A stretch of 64,000 bases of DNA from Caldicellulosiruptor changbaiensis (lineage in GTDB: Bacteria; Bacillota; Thermoanaerobacteria; Caldicellulosiruptorales; Caldicellulosiruptoraceae). Below the pieces are notes generated by a model. It saw only the letters and a list, made by a program, of their open reading frames with translations, did not search any database and was not told where the DNA came from. Of this stretch, positions 8,551-18,354 are shown one piece after another. Made by a program: the position numbers and the translations under genes. Position 1 is the first letter of the stretch. Each line of letters opens with the position of its first letter. The stretch covers positions 1,094,501-1,158,500 of the forward strand of contig NZ_CP034791.1 in NCBI RefSeq assembly GCF_003999255.1, read 5' to 3'.

Positions 8551-9396
8551 TTGATTAAAAATAAATTTTTTATTTCTCTTGCTTTAATTATAATACTGAT
8601 ATTTAACTTTTGTGTAGCTTTTTCGGCAAATTTAAAAGGTATTTACCTTGGCGTTAGCACTTACAGTAGTCCAAATGGCTCATGCACATATGGCGATAGA
8701 GCAGGTGCTCATTATGTTTATAATTTAGCTGATAGTTTATGGAGAAATGCATGGGTAACTGCTTATCTTATAAAACTCAATAGTGAAGCGAATGAATCCT
8801 ATTTGAAGATTACTTCACTTACGTCACAGGCTGATTTGTTAGTTTATTCTGGACATGGACTGTGTCTTTCTAAAGAGAATGCTGCTCACTTTTTTGCAAG
8901 AAATACAGGTGAAACTTGGCATAACAGTTCGATGGAATATAATGATGAGGTAAATGCAAGAACAAACGAAGTTCGATTTGGGCGCAGTAATCTAAAATGG
9001 GTTATAATGTATACATGTAACTGGCTTACCAACAACGGGGATCAAGAAAAATTAGAGAATATTTATAAAACATTTGAGGGCGCAACACTTGTTATGGGTT
9101 TTGCATCTACCATGTATTTAGACAGTCGTGAAGCAATTAAATTTGCGCAGCTTTTGGTAGCGGATAAATTAAGTTTTAAAGATGCATTTGTGCAAGCTGC
9201 AAGAATTTATCAGTCACAAAGGCAAGATGGTCAAAGCAGTATTGTTCGTATAATGGGATATAAATTAGCAGCGAATGATTCGCTTTATAGTTTTTATGGC
9301 TGTCGACCTGAAAAAGAATGGTATAGAAATTACAAGCAAGGATATAGTATAATAGCAGATGTAAAAATACCTGCAACTGGGGTAGTTATTAGGTAA
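8551..9396 (+). CDS. Exported protein with caspase-like His/Cys pair (DUF6345-like)
   Basis: 281 residues starting at TTG 8551, with AAGGGGG ten nt upstream. A signal peptide (LALIIILIFNFCVAFSA) precedes a domain with two hallmark strands: LLVYSGHG, ending in His-102, and KWVIMYTCNWL, with Cys-156. A hydrophobic strand followed by HG, then a second strand ending in Cys, is the arrangement of clan CD (caspase/gingipain-like) peptidases; I recall similar families catalogued as DUF6345. Target and maturation are unknown. It sits alone with the next gene between two gltX fragments, 20 nt apart, likely one operon under the palindrome at 8491. Confidence 0.6.
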   Translation: MIKNKFFISLALIIILIFNFCVAFSANLKGIYLGVSTYSSPNGSCTYGDRAGAHYVYNLADSLWRNAWVTAYLIKLNSEANESYLKITSLTSQADLLVYSGHGLCLSKENAAHFFARNTGETWHNSSMEYNDEVNARTNEVRFGRSNLKWVIMYTCNWLTNNGDQEKLENIYKTFEGATLVMGFASTMYLDSREAIKFAQLLVADKLSFKDAFVQAARIYQSQRQDGQSSIVRIMGYKLAANDSLYSFYGCRPEKEWYRNYKQGYSIIADVKIPATGVVIR

Positions 9397-9415
9397 ATGA
9401 GAGGGGTTGAGCTAA

Positions 9416-10354
9416 ATGAAAATAAAAAATGCTAAAATGCAAAGTATATTAAAAATTTCTTTTATAGTGCTAATAATTGCTTTTATAGCGGGTTATTTTT
9501 TGTATATTAAAGCAAACAGGATACCGCCGCTTAATATTCCTATGCCAGGAAATGAAATACCTGAAATAGACTATAAAGTAACAGCAAAATTTGACAATTT
9601 GCCTGTTGAAGCTATGGTATACAGATTTATAAAGCCAAAAAACATAGATATAGAGATTAAATCTTTAGCTAAAATATTTGGACTAAAAGGTGAAATGGAA
9701 TATCAACCTATATGGAGAACTTATTTGATAAAAGAGAAAATAGATGAAAAGTATTATCGTGCATTGGAATATGAAATTGACACAGGGAGATGGCATTATG
9801 AAGATAGCAAAGGACTTGATAATAATGATCTACAAAATCTACCTTCTGATGAAGAAGCAAAAAAGATTGCACTTGATTTTTTGAAAAAGAATGGTCTTTA
9901 TGATAAAAGATTTATTTATTGTGCAGTTACAGACTCTTCATCTGGCGATAAAATTACAAATGATTATAAGGTTCATCACAAGAATGTATATTTTTATCCC
10001 GAGATAAAAGGAAAGCCTGTGTATGGTGTTTCAAGGATAATAGTGGTTGTAGGTGATAATGGAAAGATAGTTGAAGTTTATAAATGGTATAAGGAGGTTG
10101 AAGAATACAAAAAGGTAAAGATAATGCCTGCAGAGAAAGCTTTTGAAAAAGTTAAAAATAGAGAAGCATCGAATAATATCAATCCTATGGCAAAGTCTGC
10201 AACAATAAAAGAAGTTTTTCTTGCTTACTGGGAAGATGCAGGTACAATTGAAGAGCAGCCATATTTGCAACCTGTTTGGGTATTTGCCGGGGAGGCAGTG
10301 ACTGAAGATGGGAAAGTAGAAAAATTTGATGCTGTTGTTCCGGCTATAGAGTAA
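9416..10354 (+). CDS. Membrane-anchored extracytoplasmic protein, unknown function
   Basis: 312 residues. One N-terminal transmembrane helix (ISFIVLIIAFIAGYFLYI) anchors a soluble outer domain. The region around SDEEAKKIALDFLKKNGL followed by strands ending in GVSRIIVVVGDNGKIVEVY resembles the PepSY/YycI-type fold found in peptidase propeptides and regulators of cell-wall signalling; this is a fold-level impression only. A second similar segment (MPAEKAFEKV...) follows. Paired with the His/Cys protein upstream it could act as an anchor, inhibitor or chaperone, which is inference. It is followed by a strong terminator at 10427. Confidence 0.5.
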   Translation: MKIKNAKMQSILKISFIVLIIAFIAGYFLYIKANRIPPLNIPMPGNEIPEIDYKVTAKFDNLPVEAMVYRFIKPKNIDIEIKSLAKIFGLKGEMEYQPIWRTYLIKEKIDEKYYRALEYEIDTGRWHYEDSKGLDNNDLQNLPSDEEAKKIALDFLKKNGLYDKRFIYCAVTDSSSGDKITNDYKVHHKNVYFYPEIKGKPVYGVSRIIVVVGDNGKIVEVYKWYKEVEEYKKVKIMPAEKAFEKVKNREASNNINPMAKSATIKEVFLAYWEDAGTIEEQPYLQPVWVFAGEAVTEDGKVEKFDAVVPAIE

Positions 10355-10389
10355 AAGTTTGGACTGGTTGTATATGTAGGGATGTCTCA

Positions 10390-11047
<658 letters not shown>

Positions 11048-11115
11048 AGGAAGCAAGAAAATATTACAAATATGAGGAAAGTGACCAGACTGTTTAGATG
11101 TTTTAAATGATTGAT

Positions 11116-11134
11116 AACGCTCATATTGAGCGTT
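11116..11134 (+). promoter_or_regulatory. Palindrome CTCATATTGAG, copy 2 (perfect arms)
   Basis: AACGCTCA (11116-11123), TAT, TGAGCGTT (11127-11134): a perfect 8-bp inverted repeat about 47 nt before the ATG at 11182. Shares its core and its placement with the element at 8491-8510 in cassette 2. Confidence 0.6.
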
Positions 11135-11181
11135 CTGCAAAAGGCTAAATTAAATTTTAAAATTTGGAGGAGGAAAGTGTA

Positions 11182-13603
11182 ATGAATGCAAGAAATAAGA
11201 AGTTTTTAAGTATGATTTTAGCAATGTTTTTGGTACTCCAATTTTTACCGTTCAATATGTTTGCTGCTGATGGAGAAGTTCAGATGTCTGGACGGGAAGC
11301 TGTTGATTATGCTTTGTTTTCTGCAAGTCGAGAGAGCGCATTATTACTGAATGGTTCAAGAATCAGCATAAAGGGTGATGTGCATACTAATGCGGACTTT
11401 GTGTATCAAGGTTCAGAGCTTGTTATTGACGGTGTATGTGAAGCTTCAGGTAAAGTGAGTGCAAAGAATGCAAAAGCTTTAATAACCAAAGAAATTGAAT
11501 GTGCACCCATTATTGATATGTCAGATTATACTACTGAGATTAAAACAATAGCAAGTGAAAATACTGAGGTATTTGAAGCTGACCTGAAATATCATGGGAA
11601 CAGTATAGTATTCGAGAAATCTATCGTTGCTAATGGGAGTATTTTTGTAAATGGTTCGAAATTTACAACTAATGACTATATAATAGCAACGAAAGATATT
11701 TCAATTAATGTGGTGAAAAGTGAAATTGGCTTTAAAGATGGGAGTGTTATTTGTTCTGAAACAGGTAATATTACATTTAATGGTTCTGGGTTAATATAAA
11801 GGGTATCATTTATGCGCCCAAAGGAACTGTTACTATTTATTCGGGAATATTTACTTTGAAAGGAAAGATACTGGGAAATAAAATAATTTTTAGAGGAAGT
11901 ACTTTAAATGTACAGAGTAGCAAAGAGGATATAGATTTAATTTACAGAGAAACAGATATAATTTTTGATCAAATTCGAAATGAATATGAATGCAATATTG
12001 AACATAAAATATCATTTACGATAGTGGACAAGTTTGGCAAACCAGTACCGAATGTTATCTGTTCAATAAGTGTTACAGGCAATGCAACTGCACCAAGTTC
12101 TGTTACGACCAATAGTGATGGAAGAGCAACTATTGTTATTTCGGATAGTATGAATGAATCAATTACGCTAACAATAAGATTAATGGTAGTTTTGAAAATG
12201 ACCTTATTGGGTGGCAAACGGACGGAGATGGGAGAGCAACAACTGGGCTTGGCTTTGTAAAGCCGACAGATGGAAGCAAGATGGGGATTATTTCAACAGG
12301 TTTAGGCTATACGTTAGAACATGGTGAGCTAAAGCAAAGAATATTTATACCTGAATATGCCAACAAGTTAATATTTGATTGGAATGTTTTATCAGAAGAA
12401 TTTTTAGAATGGATAGGTTCACGCTACGATGATCCATTTGTTGTAACAATAACCTTAGAGGGTGAAAATGGGCAGGAGGTTAAGATTTTAGATTTGGACA
12501 TAAATAAAATAGCTTCAATGTTTAATGCGACAGAAACTAACGGTGGGAATTTAATAAATGTTTCACCTGAGATAGTGTTTGATAAAGGCGATGTATGGAT
12601 GACAGACTGGCAGACCACAGAATTTGATGTAACACCATTCAGAGGGCAGAATGCAGTTTTGAAATTTAGCGTTAAAGATGTGGTTGATACCATATATACG
12701 ACAGCTGTGTTGATAGATAATATTAGATTTGATGTAAATTACGGATATTCAGGGCGACCAGTAGAAGTTGATCCACTGATGTTTAGCAAAGATTTTAGCA
12801 GGGGTATTTTTAATAACACAAAGGGAATAAGTTATATATTTTATGATCCAAAAAACTTTAAATCACAAGCAGAGTTTGCGAGAAAATGGGTTAGATTTAA
12901 AAATGGATACAAGAGTATAGAACAGGTTAAAGCCATCCAAGTAGAAACAGAGGAAGTATTTGGTAAAGAATGGAATAATATGAAAGATGATGGGATTGAC
13001 GATGTAATTTTGTTTTTTCACGGTAAGTATTATGCTATAATGATAAATAATGATAGAGACATTGATGGTGATAAAAAAACAGATAAAGAAAACCTAACAG
13101 TCAATCCAGATGGGAAGACACTACACGATGATTCAGCAACTGAAATAAGGAAATTAAAGGAAAAGAAAATAAAGGAACTAGTATTGCTAAGTTGTAATAA
13201 TGGTCTGCTTGATGCTATAGACACTAAAGCAACAATAAGTGAAAAAGATAAAAAATTAGTTACCCTTGGTAACGTGGCACAGGCATTTTTAGAAACGCAG
13301 GATGTTGAGAAAGTAGAGGGGTTTGATGGCTCATTGAGTTTTTTCGGGGGCACATGTTTTCCAAGAATTGCTTTAGACCAGAGTTCTTTTTACGAACAGC
13401 TTGAGCAATTAGAGAATTATAAAAGGCACAAAAATTTTCCAAGGCCGGTTGGACTTTCGTATAATCCTTTCGGAATAAAAGTATTACCTGTTGGGAAGGT
13501 CATATATTTTAAAGATAGAAATGGAAAGACGAAATGTTCATATAAGTGTGATAAATTTTTAGTAGAGATAGAGGTGATAGGTAATTATGATGGAAAAGAG
13601 TGA
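11182..13603 (+). pseudogene. Large secreted multidomain protein, two frameshifts
   Basis: Three consecutive frames make one protein of about 800 residues. Starting at ATG 11182 (GGAGGAGGAAAG upstream): a signal peptide (LSMILAMFLVLQFLPFNMFA), a beta-rich solenoid region with NGS turns, a first shift near 11792, continuation through an Ig-like invasin-type domain (FTIVDKFGKPVPNV...SVTTNSDGRATIVI), a second shift near 12170, a jelly-roll-like domain opening with NGSFENDLIGWQ, and a C-terminal domain with DDVILFFHG (His at 13019-13021) and KELVLLSCNNG (Cys at 13193-13195), a caspase-like His/Cys layout. Modular plan and position suggest a surface-anchored or toxin-type protein; the frameshifts suggest decay, or sequencing error at short runs. 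The gene's tail is duplicated at 16552. Confidence 0.65.
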
Positions 13604-14105
13604 AAGCAAAAAAGGGATGGGTTGTTGGGCAATATTAACAATCAGTGTAGGTATGTTTATTTTTTGGTGGTATATATATCCTATTATACCTTTTGAAGTT
13701 AAAACTTATTATGTTGGTTGGATAGAGAGTGACAAAGAAATAGAAAAAATTATTTGGCGAGACAGTTTTGTAGAATATGAGGTTAATATGTTGTTAGTGT
13801 TAGGGTATGATAAAAATAAAAGCTATCGTGTCCAGAAACTATTAGAAAAACTGAGAAAGGTGGATAGTAATAAATATAAATTGTTAGTAGTCTATGGTTC
13901 ACGAATTAAAAGAATTAAGAAATCAATGGACAATATTTGTACTTTTGATGTGTTAGAATTTGAAAGAAATATACCTGAAAACAGAATTCATTATTACTTA
14001 ATAGACAGAAGAATCCCTGCAATAAGTCCTGAATTTTGGGGGATAAGAATAATTGATTATAGTACCAAAATTAGTTTGTTAAATGTTATTGTACAAAATG
14101 TTGTA
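13468..14105. repeat. 638-bp direct repeat B1
   Basis: Covers the last 45 codons of the large protein gene and nearly all of the small membrane protein gene. Repeated at 16552-17189 at the same length, with scattered substitutions concentrated in the large-gene tail. The RCC1 gene lies between the copies. Confidence 0.95.
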
Positions 14106-14111
14106 AAATAA
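13587..14111 (+). CDS. Small single-helix membrane protein, copy 1 (possible immunity or partner protein)
   Basis: 174 residues, no family recognised. A short polar start is followed by one membrane helix (GCWAILTISVGMFIFWWYIY, residues about 12-31) and a soluble, charged domain outside. The ATG overlaps the end of the large protein gene by 17 nt, so the two are coupled, and the pair is duplicated together downstream. A large surface protein followed by a small, overlapping, duplicated membrane gene fits a toxin-immunity or substrate-anchor pair; this is inference only. Ribosome site GAGGTGA lies upstream within the preceding gene. Confidence 0.65.
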   Translation: MMEKSESKKGMGCWAILTISVGMFIFWWYIYPIIPFEVKTYYVGWIESDKEIEKIIWRDSFVEYEVNMLLVLGYDKNKSYRVQKLLEKLRKVDSNKYKLLVVYGSRIKRIKKSMDNICTFDVLEFERNIPENRIHYYLIDRRIPAISPEFWGIRIIDYSTKISLLNVIVQNVVK

Positions 14112-14149
14112 AAAGGTAAAACTATAATTAATTTTGGTAGAGGTGCAAA

Positions 14150-16381
14150 ATGAAAGTGAGAAGAGTAAAGTATGCAGTATTATTGTTTGTAATTTTTAGT
14201 TTTCTGAGTATGACCTTATCAAATGCAAATTCAAAGAATAAAGAAAACAGCAAAGAGTTGCAGGGAGAAAATTTTAAGGTTATTTCATCAGGTGCCGGGA
14301 GTCTTCACACGTTGGCAATTAAAGATGATGGAACAGTGTGGGCATGGGGATATAATGGTTTTGGGCAGCTTGGCAATGGCACATATAAAGATTCGTGTAT
14401 TCCTGTTCGTGTTAAGGGGCTCAAGGATGTGGTGGCAGTATCAGCAGGGACGTTTCATTCTTTGGCGTTAAAGAAGGATGGGAGTGTATGGATTTGGGGT
14501 CATACTAACTATGGACAGAGAAAAAGCGATGTATATAGAGATTTTACAACACCAGTGAAGGTAAAAGAACTAAAAAATATAGTTGCGATTGCAGCTGGGT
14601 GGGATTTTTCATTGGCTGTTGGTTCTGACGGAAGCGTTTGGGCATGGGGTATAAACAATCATGGGGAGCTTGGAATTGGGAGTTTAAAACCATCAGCTGT
14701 TCCAGTAAAGGTGAAAGGGTTAAAAGATGTAGTAGCAGTTTCAGCAGGACTTTATCATTCATTGGCACTGAAACGTGATGGTACTGTTTGGAGTTGGGGA
14801 TATAATGAAGATGGTGAGCTCGGGAACAGACCAACTGAAGATTATACTGTTTCTGTTCCTGTCCGTGTAAAGGGATTATCTGATGTTATAGCAATCTCAG
14901 CAGGTGGTTTTCATTCTATAGCACTAAATAAAGATGGCGCTGTTTGGATTTGGGGTGGAGGTATAATTGAGAAAAATGGGAAAATAGATAATTCATATAT
15001 TCCTGTACGTATAAGATGGTTAAATAAGGTTGTAGCTATTGCTGCCGGTTATCGTCATTCAATAGCATTGAAAGATGATGGGACAGTATGGGTATGGGGA
15101 CATAATTCTTATGGTGTGCTTGGTAGTAATGTTGGTGAGCATTCATTTTTGCCTGTTCAGGTTAAGGGTTTAAAGAACGTTGTAGCAGTTGCCGCAGGCA
15201 GATTGCATTCAGTTGCTTTAACAAAAAATGGTACTATTTGGGCATGGGGGAATAATGCTTTTGGTCAGCTGGGAAGAGAGAATAATAGCTTTTCTTTAAA
15301 TCTTCCATATAAAGTGAAATGGCTTGACAATGTTGTAGCAATTGCTGCGGGTGGTTCTCATACGTTAGCAATAAAAAGAGATGGAACAGTTTGGTCATGG
15401 GGTGCTAATAACAAAGGTCAGCTTGGTAACGGGACTTATAAATCTTCGTATATTCCTACGTGTGTAAAGGGACTAAATAATGCTGTGTTAGTGGAGGCTG
15501 GATCTCAACATTCATTAGCAGTAGATAAAGATGGCACTGTTTGGGTATGGGGATTTATTGAAAGTGTGTGGAGTGAAAAAAATACTAAAGATATATTATC
15601 TCCACTACCAATAAAGATTGGAAAATTAAACGATATTACGGAAATAGCTGGTGGATTAGATTACATATTGGTTTTAAGAAAAGATGGGAACATATGGGGG
15701 TGTGGTAATGATTTTTATTTTCGCAAATTTACCGACAGTTCAGTAAGTTCTGTGACTAAATTAATACGTTTAGATAATATAAAAAATGTGAGGTCAATTG
15801 CAGCAGGTTACTTTCATTCATTGGCTGTGAAAACTGATGGGACTGTTTGGTCATGGGGTGATACTAATTTAGATAATAAAAAGAAATATCTTAATTTTTC
15901 AGAAAAGCCAGTTAAAATAAAGGGATTGAGTGGAGTAGTAAAAGTAGCGGCTGGTAAATATCATTCTTTGGCTTTGAAAAAGGATGGTACTGTTTGGAGT
16001 TGGGGATATAATGCTTATGGTCAGCTTGGGAATGGGACAAGAGAGACATCTTTTGTTCCTGTACGTGTGAAAGGTCTAAACAATGTAGTAGCAATTGCTG
16101 CAGGGGATTACCATTCAATGGCACTGAAAAAAGATGGAACTGTTTGGGTATGGGGTTCAAACATTAGAGGGCAGCTTGGTAGAAGAAATATAGAATTTTC
16201 AACAGTTCCTTTAAAAGTAGAAAAGCTTGACAATGTTGTGGCAATTGCTGCAGGAGATACTCATTCAGTAGCGCTTAAAAAAGATGGAACAGTATGGGTG
16301 TGGGGGATTGAATGTGACAGAGATCTTAGCAAAGAGATTCTTTCCTCTTCATCTATTCCGGTACAAATAAAATTCAGATGA
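14150..16381 (+). CDS. Secreted RCC1-repeat protein (14 repeats)
   Basis: 743 residues with a signal peptide (YAVLLFVIFSFLSMTLSNA). The rest is tandem repeats of about 50 residues on the pattern VVAIAAGxxHSLALKxDGTVWxWGxNxxGQLGNG. I count 14, which would fit two seven-bladed beta-propellers; repeats 5, 9, 10 and 11 are the most divergent. Repeats are also recognisable at DNA level, so unequal recombination is possible. RCC1-like propellers in bacteria are mostly extracellular binding modules. No anchor, enzyme domain or C-terminal sorting motif is seen. It lies between the two copies of repeat B. Confidence 0.85.
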   Translation: MKVRRVKYAVLLFVIFSFLSMTLSNANSKNKENSKELQGENFKVISSGAGSLHTLAIKDDGTVWAWGYNGFGQLGNGTYKDSCIPVRVKGLKDVVAVSAGTFHSLALKKDGSVWIWGHTNYGQRKSDVYRDFTTPVKVKELKNIVAIAAGWDFSLAVGSDGSVWAWGINNHGELGIGSLKPSAVPVKVKGLKDVVAVSAGLYHSLALKRDGTVWSWGYNEDGELGNRPTEDYTVSVPVRVKGLSDVIAISAGGFHSIALNKDGAVWIWGGGIIEKNGKIDNSYIPVRIRWLNKVVAIAAGYRHSIALKDDGTVWVWGHNSYGVLGSNVGEHSFLPVQVKGLKNVVAVAAGRLHSVALTKNGTIWAWGNNAFGQLGRENNSFSLNLPYKVKWLDNVVAIAAGGSHTLAIKRDGTVWSWGANNKGQLGNGTYKSSYIPTCVKGLNNAVLVEAGSQHSLAVDKDGTVWVWGFIESVWSEKNTKDILSPLPIKIGKLNDITEIAGGLDYILVLRKDGNIWGCGNDFYFRKFTDSSVSSVTKLIRLDNIKNVRSIAAGYFHSLAVKTDGTVWSWGDTNLDNKKKYLNFSEKPVKIKGLSGVVKVAAGKYHSLALKKDGTVWSWGYNAYGQLGNGTRETSFVPVRVKGLNNVVAIAAGDYHSMALKKDGTVWVWGSNIRGQLGRRNIEFSTVPLKVEKLDNVVAIAAGDTHSVALKKDGTVWVWGIECDRDLSKEILSSSSIPVQIKFR

Positions 16382-16551
16382 AGATTGAGTATTAGACTAT
16401 AAATAATTTTGTATAATAGACAAACAGCAGAATGTCAAGAGGTAGGGGATATAATATACCAAATAAAAATAACATTCAAATTTTACTTAATTCAGCTTTT
16501 AAGAAGTATTTAGCTTAACTTATTGGTATTAGTAAGTGTTTTATTTATGGT
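16382..16551. other. Intergenic stretch before repeat B2
   Basis: A short A+T-rich gap without a gene on either strand. No clear terminator hairpin follows the RCC1 gene. Confidence 0.5.
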
Positions 16552-17189
16552 TTTCGGAATAAAAGTATTACCTGTTAGGAAGGTCATATATTTTAAAGAT
16601 AGAAATGGAAGGATGAAATGTTTATATTGGTGTGATAAATTTTTAGTAGAGATAGAGGTGATAAGTAATTATGATGGAAAAGGGTGAAAGCAAAAAAGGG
16701 ATGGGTTGTTGGGCAATATTAACAATCAGTGTAGGTATGTTTATTTTTTGGTGGTATATATATCCTATTATACCTTTTGAAGTTAAAACTTATTATATTG
16801 GTTGGATAGAGAGTGACAAAGAAATAGAAAAAATTATTTGGCGAGACAGTTTTGTAGAATATGAGGTTAATATGTTGTTAGTGTTAGGGTATGATAAAAA
16901 TAAAAGCTATCGTGTCCAGAAACTATTAGAAAAACTGAGAAAGGTGGATAGTAATAAATATAAATTGTTAGTAGTCTATGGTTCACGAATTAAAAGAATT
17001 AAGAAATCAATGGACAATATTTGTACTTTTGATGTGTTAGAATTTGAAAGAAATATACCTGAAAACAAAATTCATTATTACTTAATAGACAGAAGAATCC
17101 CTGCAATAAGTCCTGAATTTTGGGGGATAAGAATAATTGATTATAGTACCAAAATTAGTTTGTTAAATGTTATTGTACAAAATGTTGTA
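16552..17189. repeat. 638-bp direct repeat B2
   Basis: Second copy of 13468-14105. The part from the large protein gene is a start-less tail here (ends at 16687 in frame) and carries more changes than the small-gene part, consistent with loss of selection on it. Confidence 0.95.
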
Positions 17190-17255
17190 GATATTTATTA
17201 TGGACAATCAATTAGGTTGTTGAATAATAAATATTACCAACAATACATAAAATAA
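16671..17255 (+). CDS. Small single-helix membrane protein, copy 2 (end altered by IS)
   Basis: Nearly identical to the 13587 protein (changes such as V to I in TYY(V/I)GW and R to K in EN(R/K)IHYY). The copies part after QNVV. This one continues DIYYGQSI and then reads into the terminal repeat of the insertion sequence at 17214, which supplies the last 14 residues and the stop. Its upstream gene partner is only a remnant. A spare copy of an otherwise intact small gene is the pattern expected if the small protein, rather than the large one, is what must be kept. Confidence 0.6.
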   Translation: MMEKGESKKGMGCWAILTISVGMFIFWWYIYPIIPFEVKTYYIGWIESDKEIEKIIWRDSFVEYEVNMLLVLGYDKNKSYRVQKLLEKLRKVDSNKYKLLVVYGSRIKRIKKSMDNICTFDVLEFERNIPENKIHYYLIDRRIPAISPEFWGIRIIDYSTKISLLNVIVQNVVDIYYGQSIRLLNNKYYQQYIK

Positions 17256-18147
17256 ACAAAAGTTTTTGATTCCATTCATAAGTAAAAGAAAACTTCTTAC
17301 CTTCTAATTTTCTAAAAAGTTGCTCAAATAGAAAAGTAATTAATATCCAATCAATAAATCTTTTATGATTTCTAAATTCCTTGAGCCTCACATTCTCAGG
17401 ATTATATTCTCCTTTTAATTTGCTAAATAGTCTTTCAATCTTTGTTCTCTGCTTGTATAGCTTTTTACCCTCTTCAGTTTCTAAAAATCTTATGTTCTTG
17501 CTTCTAAAACTATTGCTAACATTGTTTTTATTTTTCATGTTTCTTTTATTTATCCCAGCAACAAATTTAACTTTAAGCTTATTTGCTATATTAAATCAGC
17601 TGCTACAATCGTATCCCGCATCTGCTAAAACAATCTCACAGCTCAAGCCCCATGCCCTATACAAAAGCTCTTCTTGTCTTGAGTCATGTTCATTTGCCCC
17701 TGTTAAAATCCAGAAAAGTGGTATTACTTCTTCTTTACCTGTACACAAAAGATGTAATTTGTATCCCCTGAAAAATCCTATTGTAATATGTATACATATT
17801 TTTGCTTCTAAATCATTTTTGGCACTTCTCAGCGACGGCGAGTCAACTTTTGCTATACTCATATCAGGTTTTATTTCAGCTATTACTATGTCCTTTATAT
17901 CTTGCATGTATTCTTTCTATATTGTTCTTGACAACTTTGCAAAATATGAATAGTTTGGACTTTCTTCCATACCTATTGCTCTTTTAAACTCTGTGTCTTG
18001 GTTTATTCGATATTTTAATTCTCTGAAATTTTTCCCCCTTGTGTTTTGTTGTGATTTTCTCTTAAATTAAAATTATAACACAAGAGGGGTATTTTCTTTT
18101 GTTGCTACGTTTACTATAACATGGTTATTTCTTTTATTCAACAACCT
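17214..18147 (-). mobile_element. Degraded copy of the 1.1-kb insertion sequence
   Basis: Both ends are present: AGGTTGTTGAATAATA at 17214 and the inverted TTTTATTCAACAACCT ending at 18147. About 180 bp covering the transposase start is deleted, and the remaining frame is broken (C-terminal piece 17260-17538, middle piece 17596-17907, with a stop and the first DDE aspartate context changed from VDSTPLR to VDSPSLR). It faces the intact copy at 23480-24592 in opposite orientation. Confidence 0.9.
17260..18058 (-). pseudogene. Transposase remnant
   Basis: Minus-strand pieces of the same DDE transposase as at 23599: FRELKYRINQDTEFKRA and NYSYFAKLSR, then the middle domain with ADAGYDCSS, then RTKIERLFSKLKGEYN with the catalytic Glu. 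Stops and shifts separate them, so no active enzyme is made. Confidence 0.88.
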
Positions 18148-18286
18148 CAGGATAGAAATAATTTCATATAATACATTATATCATAATTACATTTATTAGA
18201 AATATTAGTTTAGAATTCCGTTTATCCATATCAAAAGTACTCGGAATATATAATTTAAAAATTTTAAAAATCATCGAAAAATACAG

Positions 18287-18329
18287 TTGACAGAATCAAA
18301 TTTTAGTGTTATATAATTATATAACACTA
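18287..18329 (+). promoter_or_regulatory. Promoter with 26-bp palindromic operator, probably for the GntR regulator
   Basis: TTGACA (18287-18292) with TATATA/TATAAT at 18310-18317. A perfect 13+13-bp palindrome (18304-18329; half-site TAGTGTTATATAA) covers the -10 box. The operon below encodes a YtrA-type GntR regulator as its second gene, so autorepression at this site is the natural reading. The first start codon follows at 18355 after AGGAGGG. Confidence 0.75.
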
Positions 18330-18354
18330 TAAAAATCAAACAGGAGGGTAGGTT

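Noticed and set aside
14283-16370. Regular repeats within 14283-16370 as a possible CRISPR array or DNA satellite.
   Set aside because: The period is about 150-165 bp, in frame, with third-position variation, and encodes RCC1 repeats. No short direct repeats with unique spacers occur anywhere in the window.
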